DNA of 64,000 nucleotides from JBCBKP01 sp038521625 (GTDB lineage Bacteria; Planctomycetota; Phycisphaerae; Phycisphaerales; UBA1924): the NCBI GenBank assembly GCA_038521625.1, contig JBCBKP010000001.1, positions 1-64,000 of the forward strand. The letters run 5' to 3'. The translations under genes were made by a program, and so were the position numbers. Below, one piece after another: positions 28,438-36,401 of the stretch. Under the pieces are notes generated by a model. That model saw nothing but the letters and a program-made list of their open reading frames with translations, was not told the origin of the DNA and searched no databases. Position 1 is the stretch's first letter; each line of letters begins with the position of its first letter.

Positions 28438-29817
28438 ATGGGGGCTATCTTCTCGGCTTGGCTGCGTTCCAGGGCCGCGCGGGGTGGCCCCGAGGGTCTC
28501 GAGATCGCGTCGATCGGCTTGCAAGAGGCGGTGCTGGGCGTGCCGGCGGCGGCGGCGGGGTGGCCCGCGGATCTGTCGCTGGCGGTGCTCTCGTCGGGCG
28601 GCGGCCCTCTGGGTCGGTGGTCGTACCTCGGGGCGCCGGCCTCGGCCCGGACGTACCTGGCGGGCGAGCTGGACCCGGGCGATCCGCTCGGCGTGCTCCG
28701 CGGGCGCCTGTCGGGCCGGGGTGACGCGGGCGTGTCGCCGTTCGATGGCGGGCTGCTGGTCGAGCTGCGGTACGAGCTCGGCGGTCTGATCGAGCCGCGT
28801 GCGTTCCCGGTCGGGGCGGACACGCCGGTGATGACGGTCTGGGAGCTGCCCGCGGCCTGGGCGCACGACCGCGAGAGCGGGGCCTGGTGCCGCGTGGGCG
28901 ACGACGGGGTCGGGCTCCCCGAGCTCGTCGCGGGCGAGCCGGTGCCGGCGCGCGGGTCGGCGCGCGGGTCGGTCGCGGGGTGTGGCGCCGGGGCGGGGTA
29001 CCGGTCGTCGGTCGCCCGCGCGATCGAGTACATCCGCGCGGGCGACGTGTACCAGGTCAACCTGGCGCACGAGCTCGGGGGCGCGAGCGATCTGGGCGTG
29101 CGCGCGACCGGGCTCGGGCTGCTCGACGCCTCGGACGCGTGCTTCGGGGCGTACCTGGAGCGGCCCGACGGGAGCGCGGTCGCCAGCGCGAGCCCGGAGC
29201 TGTTCCTTGCGTTCGATGCTCGCACCCGGCGTCTCGTGACGCGACCGATGAAGGGGACGCGCGACGGGGCGGGCGACGCCGAGGAGCTGCGCACGGCCGA
29301 GAAGGACCGCGCCGAGCTGAACATGATCGTGGACCTGATGCGCAACGACATCGGGCGTGTCGCGCGTTGCGGCTCGGTCGAGGTCGAGCTGGAGCGTTCG
29401 ATCGAGACGCACGGGGCGAGGGACGCGTCGGTGCACCAGGCGACGGCGACGGTGTCGGGCGAGCTTCGCGGCGGGCTCGACGTCGTCGATGCGCTGACGG
29501 CGGCGTTCCCGCCCGGTTCGGTCACGGGCGCGCCGAAGGTGCGGGCGATGCAGCTGATCGAGGAGCTCGAGGGCTTCGGGCGCGGCGTGTACTGCGGGGC
29601 GATCGGGTACCTGTCCCGCTGCGGCGGGGCGGCGTTCTCGGTCGCGATCCGCACCGCCGACGTGCGGCCTGCGGCGGGCGGCGGGTCTCGCCTTCGGTTC
29701 CCGGTCGGCGCGGGGATCGTGTCCGACTCGCGGCCCGATGCGGAGTGGGACGAGACGCTGGTGAAGTCGGCGTCGCTTCGCGCGGCGCTCGGCGTCGAGC
29801 GGGTCGTGGGCCCGTGA
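28438..29817 (+). CDS. pabB: aminodeoxychorismate synthase component I
   Basis: 459 residues of the chorismate-binding family. It converts chorismate (with ammonia from a PabA partner) to 4-amino-4-deoxychorismate for folate synthesis. The core is at about 190-455: YRSSVARAIEYIRAGDVYQVNL, then TRPMKGTR, ELNMIVDLMRNDIGR, and PPGSVTGAPKVRAM. The PMKGT form, rather than the PIAGT of anthranilate synthase, favours PabB. The N-terminal domain is divergent. No pabA or pabC is in the window. Its stop overlaps the start of the Nudix gene (GTGA), indicating coupled translation. Confidence 0.85.
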   Translation: MGAIFSAWLRSRAARGGPEGLEIASIGLQEAVLGVPAAAAGWPADLSLAVLSSGGGPLGRWSYLGAPASARTYLAGELDPGDPLGVLRGRLSGRGDAGVSPFDGGLLVELRYELGGLIEPRAFPVGADTPVMTVWELPAAWAHDRESGAWCRVGDDGVGLPELVAGEPVPARGSARGSVAGCGAGAGYRSSVARAIEYIRAGDVYQVNLAHELGGASDLGVRATGLGLLDASDACFGAYLERPDGSAVASASPELFLAFDARTRRLVTRPMKGTRDGAGDAEELRTAEKDRAELNMIVDLMRNDIGRVARCGSVEVELERSIETHGARDASVHQATATVSGELRGGLDVVDALTAAFPPGSVTGAPKVRAMQLIEELEGFGRGVYCGAIGYLSRCGGAAFSVAIRTADVRPAAGGGSRLRFPVGAGIVSDSRPDAEWDETLVKSASLRAALGVERVVGP

Positions 29818-30323
29818 GCGGCCCGTCGAACGGGCCGCGGGTTCGGACGGACATCGTGGACGTCTACGTGTTCCGGCGCGGGGCGACCGACGTGAGTCTC
29901 CTGCAGCTCCTGCGGGCACGTGATCCCTTGGGCGGGACGTGGCAGCCGGTGATGGGCCACGTCGAGGCGGGCGAGCGGGCGGTCGACACGGTCTGGCGCG
30001 AGCTGGGCGAGGAGGTCGGCCTGCGCCCGCCGTCGGGCGTGGTCGGCGCGTGGGCGCTCGAGCAGGTGCATCCGTTCTTTCTGGCCGATCGCGACGAGAT
30101 CATCATGAGCCCGCGGTTCGCGGTCGAGGTCGAGCGGGGCTGGGAGCCGGAGCTGAACGACGAGCACGAGGGTGCGCGATGGGTCTCATCGGGCGACGAG
30201 GGCTCGTTCATGTGGCCCGGGCAGCGGGCGGCGGTGCGGGAGCTGCTCAGGCTGCTGGACGATCGGGATAGCGCGGCGCACGAGCCCGAGCGTCACCTGC
30301 GTCTCCCGATCCCGGGGGCGTGA
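29814..30323 (+). CDS. Nudix hydrolase
   Basis: 169 residues starting with GTG 29814, which overlaps the pabB TGA by three bases. A complete Nudix box is present: G-HVEAG-E-RAVDTVW-RELGEEVGL, matching GX5EX7REUXEEXGU, so it should cleave a nucleoside diphosphate derivative with Mg2+. Coupling to pabB suggests a folate-pathway substrate. Dihydroneopterin triphosphate pyrophosphatase, the missing phosphatase step of pterin synthesis, is the attractive candidate, but this is inference. Its last 77 bases overlap the 3' end of the convergent glycosyltransferase gene. Confidence 0.88.
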   Translation: MSGPSNGPRVRTDIVDVYVFRRGATDVSLLQLLRARDPLGGTWQPVMGHVEAGERAVDTVWRELGEEVGLRPPSGVVGAWALEQVHPFFLADRDEIIMSPRFAVEVERGWEPELNDEHEGARWVSSGDEGSFMWPGQRAAVRELLRLLDDRDSAAHEPERHLRLPIPGA

Positions 30324-31434
30324 GCGGGACGGCGTCGAACGCGCCGGCGTCGTGCGCGCTGGCGGCGGCCGCCCAGGGCAGGACGACGCGCTTGCCGCAG
30401 CCGGCGGCCGCGAGGGCGGCGTCGATCATCGGGCCGGGCGACATCGTGCCGACGACCCAGGTGTCGGCGTCGGTGGGCTCGCGGAGCGTGACCGACCACT
30501 CGTCGAGCGCGGTCACGACGGCCCATGCGTTCTTTCCCTGGCCGACGATCGCCGCGGACGCGAACGGCTTGTCGCGCATGGCCCGGTCGAGCGCGTCGCG
30601 CGCGTGGGCCATGCCGGTGAAGCGGTCCCAGATCGCCGGCGGCATCGGTCGTCGCGGCTGGGTCTTGAGCGACCGTGTCAGGTCGTTCAGCCCGCGTTCG
30701 TAGCTGTCGAGGACGTTCTCGCGCTCGGCGATCGTGCGGTAGCGGGTTCGGACCTCCTGGTAGGTGCCCGCCATCTCGAGGTCGGGCGCATAGCGGGCGG
30801 CGACCCAGCCGTTGTTGCGGACCAGCCGGCGGATGATCACGCCGAAGTCGCGTCCCTTGGTGGCCTTCTCGTGGCGCACGACGAACGCCGGCTCGAAGGT
30901 AATCTGTGCGCCCGAGAGCAGGAACCGGGCGGCGAGGTCGTACTCCTCGGCGTAGTAGTGGAAGGACTCGTCGTAGCCGCCCGCTTCGAGGAAGGCATCG
31001 CGCCGGACGGCGACGCCGCAGCCGATGAAGACCTCGGGCAGCCCGCCGGACTCGCGCTTGCCGGATGCGGGCAGGTGGATGTCGGCCATGACGGCGGCGA
31101 CCTCGGGGCCCTGTCGCGCGAGGGCGGCGGAGATCGCGCCGGCGTGGACTTCCGGGGCCGAGTCGTCGTCGAGCAGGACGGCCCACGCGCAGGCGGGGTC
31201 GAGGGCTTCGACGCCCTGGTTGCGGGACGCGGCGCCGCGGTTGTCTTCGTTGCGGATCCCGACGACCTCGAGGCCGTTGTCGAGCCGCTCCGGCAGGTCG
31301 GGCGGGCTGTCGGAGGCGTTGTCGACCACGACGACCTGACCGCGTGCGTCCTCGCCCTCGAGGCGCGCGAGCGTGTCGAGCGTGCGTCGGAGCGAGTCGG
31401 GTCGGTCGCGGGTTGGCAGGACGTAGCCGATCAT
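30247..31434 (-). CDS. family 2 glycosyltransferase with C-terminal extension
   Basis: 395 residues. The GT-A domain occupies about 1-240: YVLPTRDRPDSL at the start, VVVDNASDS, the metal-binding AVLLDDDSAPE, and a later EEYDLAARFLLSGA acceptor region. The last 150 residues (from about KPFASAAIVGQGKNAW) look like a separate small Rossmann-type domain. It should add a sugar to a surface polysaccharide or lipid. It follows the HldE-like gene by 18 bases on the same strand, so both may act in one heptose or glycan route. Confidence 0.85.
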   Translation of the reverse strand: MIGYVLPTRDRPDSLRRTLDTLARLEGEDARGQVVVVDNASDSPPDLPERLDNGLEVVGIRNEDNRGAASRNQGVEALDPACAWAVLLDDDSAPEVHAGAISAALARQGPEVAAVMADIHLPASGKRESGGLPEVFIGCGVAVRRDAFLEAGGYDESFHYYAEEYDLAARFLLSGAQITFEPAFVVRHEKATKGRDFGVIIRRLVRNNGWVAARYAPDLEMAGTYQEVRTRYRTIAERENVLDSYERGLNDLTRSLKTQPRRPMPPAIWDRFTGMAHARDALDRAMRDKPFASAAIVGQGKNAWAVVTALDEWSVTLREPTDADTWVVGTMSPGPMIDAALAAAGCGKRVVLPWAAAASAHDAGAFDAVPLTPPGSGDAGDARARAPRYPDRPAA

Positions 31435-31452
31435 GCGGTTCTCTCGCGGGTG

Positions 31453-33135
31453 CTAGCCGGCGGCGCGGTCGAGGGTCGGCATCTCCACGCGTCGGGTCTC
31501 GATCACGCCGGGCCCGGCGAGGGCGAGGTGGGAGGCGTGCACGCGGCGGATCTCGCGCCGGACGCTCGCGGCGTCGACCGGCAGGTTGCCGATGCGGGCC
31601 GCCTCGATGGAGGCGGCGATCGAGCCCAGGAAGGCCGCGGGCAGGAGGCCGGCGCCGGCGGCGAGCGCGAGCGCGGCGGTGGTCAGCAGGGCGTCGCCGC
31701 AGCCGAGGGCGTCGACCGCGTGCGGCGTGAGCGATGGCACGTGCTCGCCCCGGAGGCGCTCGCCGCTGGGCTTCTGGTTCGGCTCGGGGGTGGCGTGCTC
31801 GAATGCGACGAGGCCCTCGGCGGCCATGGTGACGATCGCGCGGGCGCCGCCGGTCTTCTCGAGGGCGCGCCAGACGACGGCGGGGAGGCCGTCGGTGTAG
31901 TTGCCCATCGCGTCTCGGAGCTCCGATTCGCTCGGCGCAATGACGTCCATGCCGCGCATCGCGAGCAGTCCTGAGCGTCGACCGCTGACGTCGCCGGCGA
32001 GGACGCCGACGTGGGGGCGGAGGCCGGCGGTGAGCGATTCGATCATCGGGGCGGAGAGCAGCCCGAGGCCGAAGTCGGCGATGATCGCGGCGTCGGTGGG
32101 CGAGGCGGCGGCGGTCGATGTCGCCAGCTCGACGAGCTCGTCGCGTTGGCGTGTGTCCCAGGCCGGCTGGGGCACGTTGTCGAGCTTGAGCATCTTGGTC
32201 GCGCCCACCAGGAATCGGCGCTTCTCCGCGACCGGCGTCGGGCTCTGCAGGGCGCGCAGCTCGACGCCCTCGCCCGTGAGCGCGGCGGCGACGCGTTCGC
32301 CGCCCTCGTCGTCGGGCAGGCGCGTGACCAGGACCGGGCGGGCGCCCAGCGCCGCGGCGTGGCGCGCGAGGATCGCGGCGCCGCCCTCGAATGCGCGTTC
32401 CTCCAGCGGGCGGAGCGTGAGCATCGGGCTCTCGCCGGCGACGTCGGGCCGGTCGCAGAACACGTAGGTGTCGGTGATGACCTCTCCGACGATGACGACG
32501 CGCTTGCCGCGCATCGCGCCGACGAGCTCGTCGAGCCGCGCGGGCGCGAGCTCGGGCTGGCCGACGAGGTGGCTGAGCCGGCGGTGGTAGGGGTCGATCG
32601 ACTCCTGCATGGCGTCGATGAGCGCGGTCGAGCTGAACACCACGTCGCCGGAGCTGAAGACGACGCGACCGCCGTGGCGCTCGACGGCCCGGCGTTCGGC
32701 CTCGAACCGCGGGTCGTCGATCGTCTCGTACTCGCGGCCCTTGATGTAGATGTCCGGTCGGACGCGCTCGATCAGGCCGGTCGCGGTCGGGTTCGGCTCG
32801 ATGTGGACCCAGTCGACGCAGTCGAGCTCGGCGAGGTTCTCGGCGCGGAGCTCCTGTGGGATCAGCGGGCGGCCGGTGCCCTTGCGGACCTCGTCGTCGC
32901 CGGTGATCGAGACGAGCAGGATGTCGCCCTGGCTCTTGGCGAAGCGCAGGTGCCGGATATGACCGGGGTGGACGATGTCGAAGCAGCCGTGGCACTGGAC
33001 GACGCGCCGGCCGGCGGCGCGGGCGGCCTCGCGGGCGGCGAGCAGCGCGTCGGGCCCGAGGACCTTGTGTCGCGGCCCGGCGGGCCCGGCGCTGGGCGGA
33101 TCGTGGCGCGGCGGCTTCGGCGCGTGGCGTCCCAT
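31453..33135 (-). CDS. HldE-like sugar kinase/nucleotidyltransferase, domains in reversed order
   Basis: 560 residues from ATG 33135. Residues about 25-165 are a cytidylyltransferase-type domain (QCHGCFDIVHPGHIRHL, ITGDDEVRKGTGRPL, YIKGREYE). Residues about 205-530 are a PfkB/ribokinase-type kinase (VVIVGEVITDTYVF, GGAAILARHAAALGA, and the catalytic end motif DALGCGDALLT). Together these are the two activities of ADP-heptose synthesis (D-glycero-beta-D-manno-heptose 7-phosphate kinase and 1-phosphate adenylyltransferase). In E. coli HldE the kinase is N-terminal, so the order here is swapped. Heptose specificity is inferred. The start has no clear Shine-Dalgarno. Confidence 0.82.
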   Translation of the reverse strand: MGRHAPKPPRHDPPSAGPAGPRHKVLGPDALLAAREAARAAGRRVVQCHGCFDIVHPGHIRHLRFAKSQGDILLVSITGDDEVRKGTGRPLIPQELRAENLAELDCVDWVHIEPNPTATGLIERVRPDIYIKGREYETIDDPRFEAERRAVERHGGRVVFSSGDVVFSSTALIDAMQESIDPYHRRLSHLVGQPELAPARLDELVGAMRGKRVVIVGEVITDTYVFCDRPDVAGESPMLTLRPLEERAFEGGAAILARHAAALGARPVLVTRLPDDEGGERVAAALTGEGVELRALQSPTPVAEKRRFLVGATKMLKLDNVPQPAWDTRQRDELVELATSTAAASPTDAAIIADFGLGLLSAPMIESLTAGLRPHVGVLAGDVSGRRSGLLAMRGMDVIAPSESELRDAMGNYTDGLPAVVWRALEKTGGARAIVTMAAEGLVAFEHATPEPNQKPSGERLRGEHVPSLTPHAVDALGCGDALLTTAALALAAGAGLLPAAFLGSIAASIEAARIGNLPVDAASVRREIRRVHASHLALAGPGVIETRRVEMPTLDRAAG

Positions 33136-33288
33136 GGGTCGACGGATCGGCGTGGGGTGGTGCCCGGGTGGAGATGTTCCGCCCCCGGAACCCGGGTGCA
33201 GGGCTCGGAACCGGTCTGCCGGGCTCAGGTTGGGGCCGCGCGGGGCCGATCGACGGATCGGACAGGTCCGAGATGTCCTTGTGCGCCC

Positions 33289-34482
33289 ATGCCGATCGCC
33301 GACGCGCTCATCCTGACTTTCCCGCCGAAGACGAATCTGCGTTGGTGGGCGTCGATCGGCCTGGCGGAGCGGGAATCGCACCTCATCCGGGCGATGCTCG
33401 CGCACCACGAGCGGATCTTCGTGCTCGCGCCGACAGGCGGTGCCGACGTGCTCGCGCCGTTCCTGAGCGTGGGCGAGCGGGCCCGAGTCCGGACGATGGA
33501 CATCGAGTCGGAGTTCGCCGGGGGCATGTCGCTGGACGACGCGCTGGTCGAGGAGCTGCGCGACGCGCGGACGGTGGTGCTGCAGACGCGCGAGCTGGTC
33601 GACGGCGGTCTGGCCGAGTCGCTGGTGCCCCAACTCCGCCGGGCCTCGGTCCGGACGGCGCTGGTCGCCAAGGGCGGGTTCCTGCCGAGCCAGGTGCTCG
33701 CGGCGAAGCTGGCGCCGCACGACCCGCGGACGATCTCGGCTGGCCTCGAGGAGCAGTCGCTGTGCACCGCGGCGCAGATCGTCGTCGGCGCGTCCTCGAA
33801 GATGCTCGCGGACCTGACCTGGCGGCTCGCGATCGACCCGGCGCGGACCCGCCTGGTGCCGAACTTCGTGATCGAGGACGGCGACCCGAGCGGGCCGTCG
33901 GAGCGCGACGCCGACCTGCTGCTGACCTGGGGGCCCCTGAGCAAGCCGCAGCAGGTCGAAGTGCTCGTGCGCGCGCTCACGCTTGTGCAGGAGCCGTGGC
34001 GGAGCCGCGTGCGGCTCGAGGTCGCCGGCGACGGGCCCGAACGCCCGGCGCTCGAGGCGCTCGCGGGCGAGCTCGGCGTGGACGTGCGGTTCCTGGGCGA
34101 GCTCGGGCACGCCGAGCTGCGGGCCAAGATGCGCGAGTGCTCGCTGTACCTGCACGCGGCCGCGCACAACCCCGAGGCGCTCGGCGTGCTGGACGCGATG
34201 TCCGTCGGCTGCCCGGTCGTGCTCGCGAATCAGCCGGGCGTCGCCGAGTTCGTCGAGAACGGCGTCAACGGCATCCGAGTCGACGCGACGGCGGACGCGT
34301 TCGCCTACGCGATCTCCGGCATGCTGCCCGACGAGGACTGGCGCGAGACGCTGTCGGCATGCGCGTCCCAGCAGATCCGCAGCCGGTCGTCGCTGGAGCG
34401 CGTCGGCGGGCTGCTCGCCGAGGCCCACGGCGCGGCGCTCGAGCTGGCCGGGCACGCGACCGCGAGCCGGGCCATCGCCTGA
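33289..34482 (+). CDS. GT4-family (group 1) glycosyltransferase
   Basis: 397 residues from ATG 33289, divergent from the HldE-like gene across 153 bases. It has a GT-B fold with a divergent N-terminal half. The C-terminal half carries WGPLSKPQQVEVLVRAL, LEVAGDGPERPALEAL, and the donor-binding PEALGVLDAMSVGCPVV followed by EFVENGVNGI. It probably uses a nucleotide sugar to extend a glycan. Acceptor and sugar are unknown. Neighbouring GT2, HldE-like and O-antigen ligase genes suggest envelope polysaccharide synthesis. Confidence 0.83.
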   Translation: MPIADALILTFPPKTNLRWWASIGLAERESHLIRAMLAHHERIFVLAPTGGADVLAPFLSVGERARVRTMDIESEFAGGMSLDDALVEELRDARTVVLQTRELVDGGLAESLVPQLRRASVRTALVAKGGFLPSQVLAAKLAPHDPRTISAGLEEQSLCTAAQIVVGASSKMLADLTWRLAIDPARTRLVPNFVIEDGDPSGPSERDADLLLTWGPLSKPQQVEVLVRALTLVQEPWRSRVRLEVAGDGPERPALEALAGELGVDVRFLGELGHAELRAKMRECSLYLHAAAHNPEALGVLDAMSVGCPVVLANQPGVAEFVENGVNGIRVDATADAFAYAISGMLPDEDWRETLSACASQQIRSRSSLERVGGLLAEAHGAALELAGHATASRAIA

Positions 34483-34634
34483 GCCACCCCGATCGGGCGG
34501 CGCAGGATCGGCGCATGGCGACGCGACGTGCGAGGGCGACTGTCATCTGGCGGCTCGATCGCGCCGATGAACGGCGCACCACGGACGGACCGGGCGCGTC
34601 GCCCGGCCCTCCCACGGACGGGAGGCTCTTTCTG

Positions 34635-35012
34635 ATGGCCGAGATCGTCACACGGGCGGGCGGCGACGAGCGACGGCTCTTCCCGCGGGCGGGCGTCGAG
34701 CGGCTCTGCAAGATCCAGCGACCGGGCGACGCCCGGTACCTGAGCGCGTTCACGCACGACGTGGGCGAGGGCGGGGCCCTGATCGAGATCCTCACGCGCG
34801 ACCCGGTCGCCGCGGGCGAGTCGATCCGCATCGGCGTGAGCTGGGATCACCGCCCGCTGATCAAGCGCGAGGCCCTCGTCCCCGCGGTCGTCGTGCGGGC
34901 CGAGCCGCTCGGCAGCGCCACGCAGCGGGTCGCGATCCGCTTCGTCGAGTCGCAGGCCGAGGCGGGCGAGCTGGTCCGGGCGGCGTCGCCATCGAGCGCC
35001 CGGGCGGCCTGA
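34635..35012 (+). CDS. single-domain PilZ protein
   Basis: 125 residues from ATG 34635, with GGGAGG at 34620-34625. The PilZ c-di-GMP-binding features are the N-terminal RRLFPRAGVER box and HDVGEGGALIEI in place of the usual D/NxSxxG, followed by a six-strand barrel (WDHRPLIKREALVPAVVVRAEP, RVAIRFVE). The second motif has Gly where Ser is usual, so ligand binding may be weak. Alone in its unit, 150 bases after the glycosyltransferase. Confidence 0.75.
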   Translation: MAEIVTRAGGDERRLFPRAGVERLCKIQRPGDARYLSAFTHDVGEGGALIEILTRDPVAAGESIRIGVSWDHRPLIKREALVPAVVVRAEPLGSATQRVAIRFVESQAEAGELVRAASPSSARAA

Positions 35013-35130
35013 GGCCGGTCTCCGGGGCCGGATCCGAACGGGATCCGCACGAATCCGGATGTGCGCGCGGGCGAACATCGCCTCGCGGTCTACCGTTCAT
35101 CCGGAGGACCGCTTGGAGGTGGACACGCGG

Positions 35131-36369
35131 ATGCTGTGGCAGCCCTCGCTCCCGGAGCGATACACGACGATGGACCCGGCCGAGCTGTCCGAGGCGATCG
35201 AGGATCGCCGTCGGCGTCTGGGCGAGCGCCTGTTCATTCTCGGCCACCACTACCAGGTGGACGACGTCATCCGGCACGCCGACGCGTCCGGCGACAGCCT
35301 GAAGCTGAGTCAGATCGCCGCCCGGGTCGCGGTCGAGCGCGACGTGGAGTTCGTGGTCTTCTGCGGCGTGCACTTCATGGCCGAGACGGCCGACATGCTG
35401 ACGCCGGACCGGGTGAGCGTGCTCCTTCCGGATCTCTCGGCGGGCTGCTCGATGGCGGACATGGCGGCGTACGACGACACGGTCGAGGCGTGGGAGCTGA
35501 TCCACGAGGCGCTCGACAAGGTCCACGGCGGCGGCTGGAACGGTCGGGTCGTGCCGATCACCTACGTGAACTCGTCGGCGGCGATCAAGGCGTTCGTCGG
35601 GTCGCACGGCGGCGCGTGCTGCACGAGCAGCAACGCGGACCGAGTGTTCGAGTGGGCGATGGCCGGCGGCACCGAGCCGAAGCGAGACGGCGAGGAGATC
35701 AAGATCCTCTTCCTGCCCGACCAGCACCTCGGGCGGAACACGGCGCACAAGTTCGGCGTCGACGTCGCCAGCGCGAGCTGCGTCTACGACCCGAAGCGGA
35801 CGGCTCGTGGCGAGGGCATCGGCGGGAGCGACGAGGCGGAGATCGCCCGCAGCGAGGTGATCCTGTGGGCCGGGCACTGCAGCGTGCACAAGCTGTTCCG
35901 CCCCGAGCACTGCGACGAGATCCGTGAACTCGAGCCCGATCGGAACATCCTGGTGCACCCCGAGTGCTGCAAGGAGGTCGTGGACAAGGCCGACCTCGCG
36001 GGCTCGACCGAGTTCATCATCAAGACGCTCGAGGCGGCGGAGCCGGGGAGCCGGTGGGCGGTCGGCACCGAGCACAACCTGGTGAACCGCATGCGGGACG
36101 TCATGGGCGAGCGTGGCGTCGACGTCCGGATCCTCAGCGACTGCCAGTGCCTTTGCACGACGATGTACCGGATCGACGAGCCGCACCTGCTCTGGGTGCT
36201 CGACGGGCTGCTCGGCATCGGAACGGGCAAGGACGGCAAGGACGGCGGGGACGGCGCGCCGGTCGTGCGGAACGCGATCGCGGTGCATCCCGAGGTGACC
36301 GGGCCGGCGGTGCTCGCGCTGGACCGGATGCTCGAGCTGGTGACGCCGGCGGCGACGCTGACGGACTGA
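35131..36369 (+). CDS. nadA: quinolinate synthase A
   Basis: 412 residues from ATG 35131, with GGAGGT 16 bases upstream. It condenses iminoaspartate and dihydroxyacetone phosphate to quinolinate in NAD synthesis and needs a [4Fe-4S] cluster. The three cluster cysteines lie in the family's positions: FCGVHFMAETAD, LVHPECC and SDCQCLC. Also present are LGHHYQ near the start, TYVNSSAAIKA, and the GTEHNLVNR helix. Length is long-type (about 70 residues more than E. coli), common in this family branch. nadB and nadC are not in the window. The leader 35013-35130 has only GC-rich short repeats. Confidence 0.95.
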   Translation: MLWQPSLPERYTTMDPAELSEAIEDRRRRLGERLFILGHHYQVDDVIRHADASGDSLKLSQIAARVAVERDVEFVVFCGVHFMAETADMLTPDRVSVLLPDLSAGCSMADMAAYDDTVEAWELIHEALDKVHGGGWNGRVVPITYVNSSAAIKAFVGSHGGACCTSSNADRVFEWAMAGGTEPKRDGEEIKILFLPDQHLGRNTAHKFGVDVASASCVYDPKRTARGEGIGGSDEAEIARSEVILWAGHCSVHKLFRPEHCDEIRELEPDRNILVHPECCKEVVDKADLAGSTEFIIKTLEAAEPGSRWAVGTEHNLVNRMRDVMGERGVDVRILSDCQCLCTTMYRIDEPHLLWVLDGLLGIGTGKDGKDGGDGAPVVRNAIAVHPEVTGPAVLALDRMLELVTPAATLTD

Positions 36370-36401
36370 GGCCCCCGTCTCCATCGGCTCGATCCGGCGG
36401 C

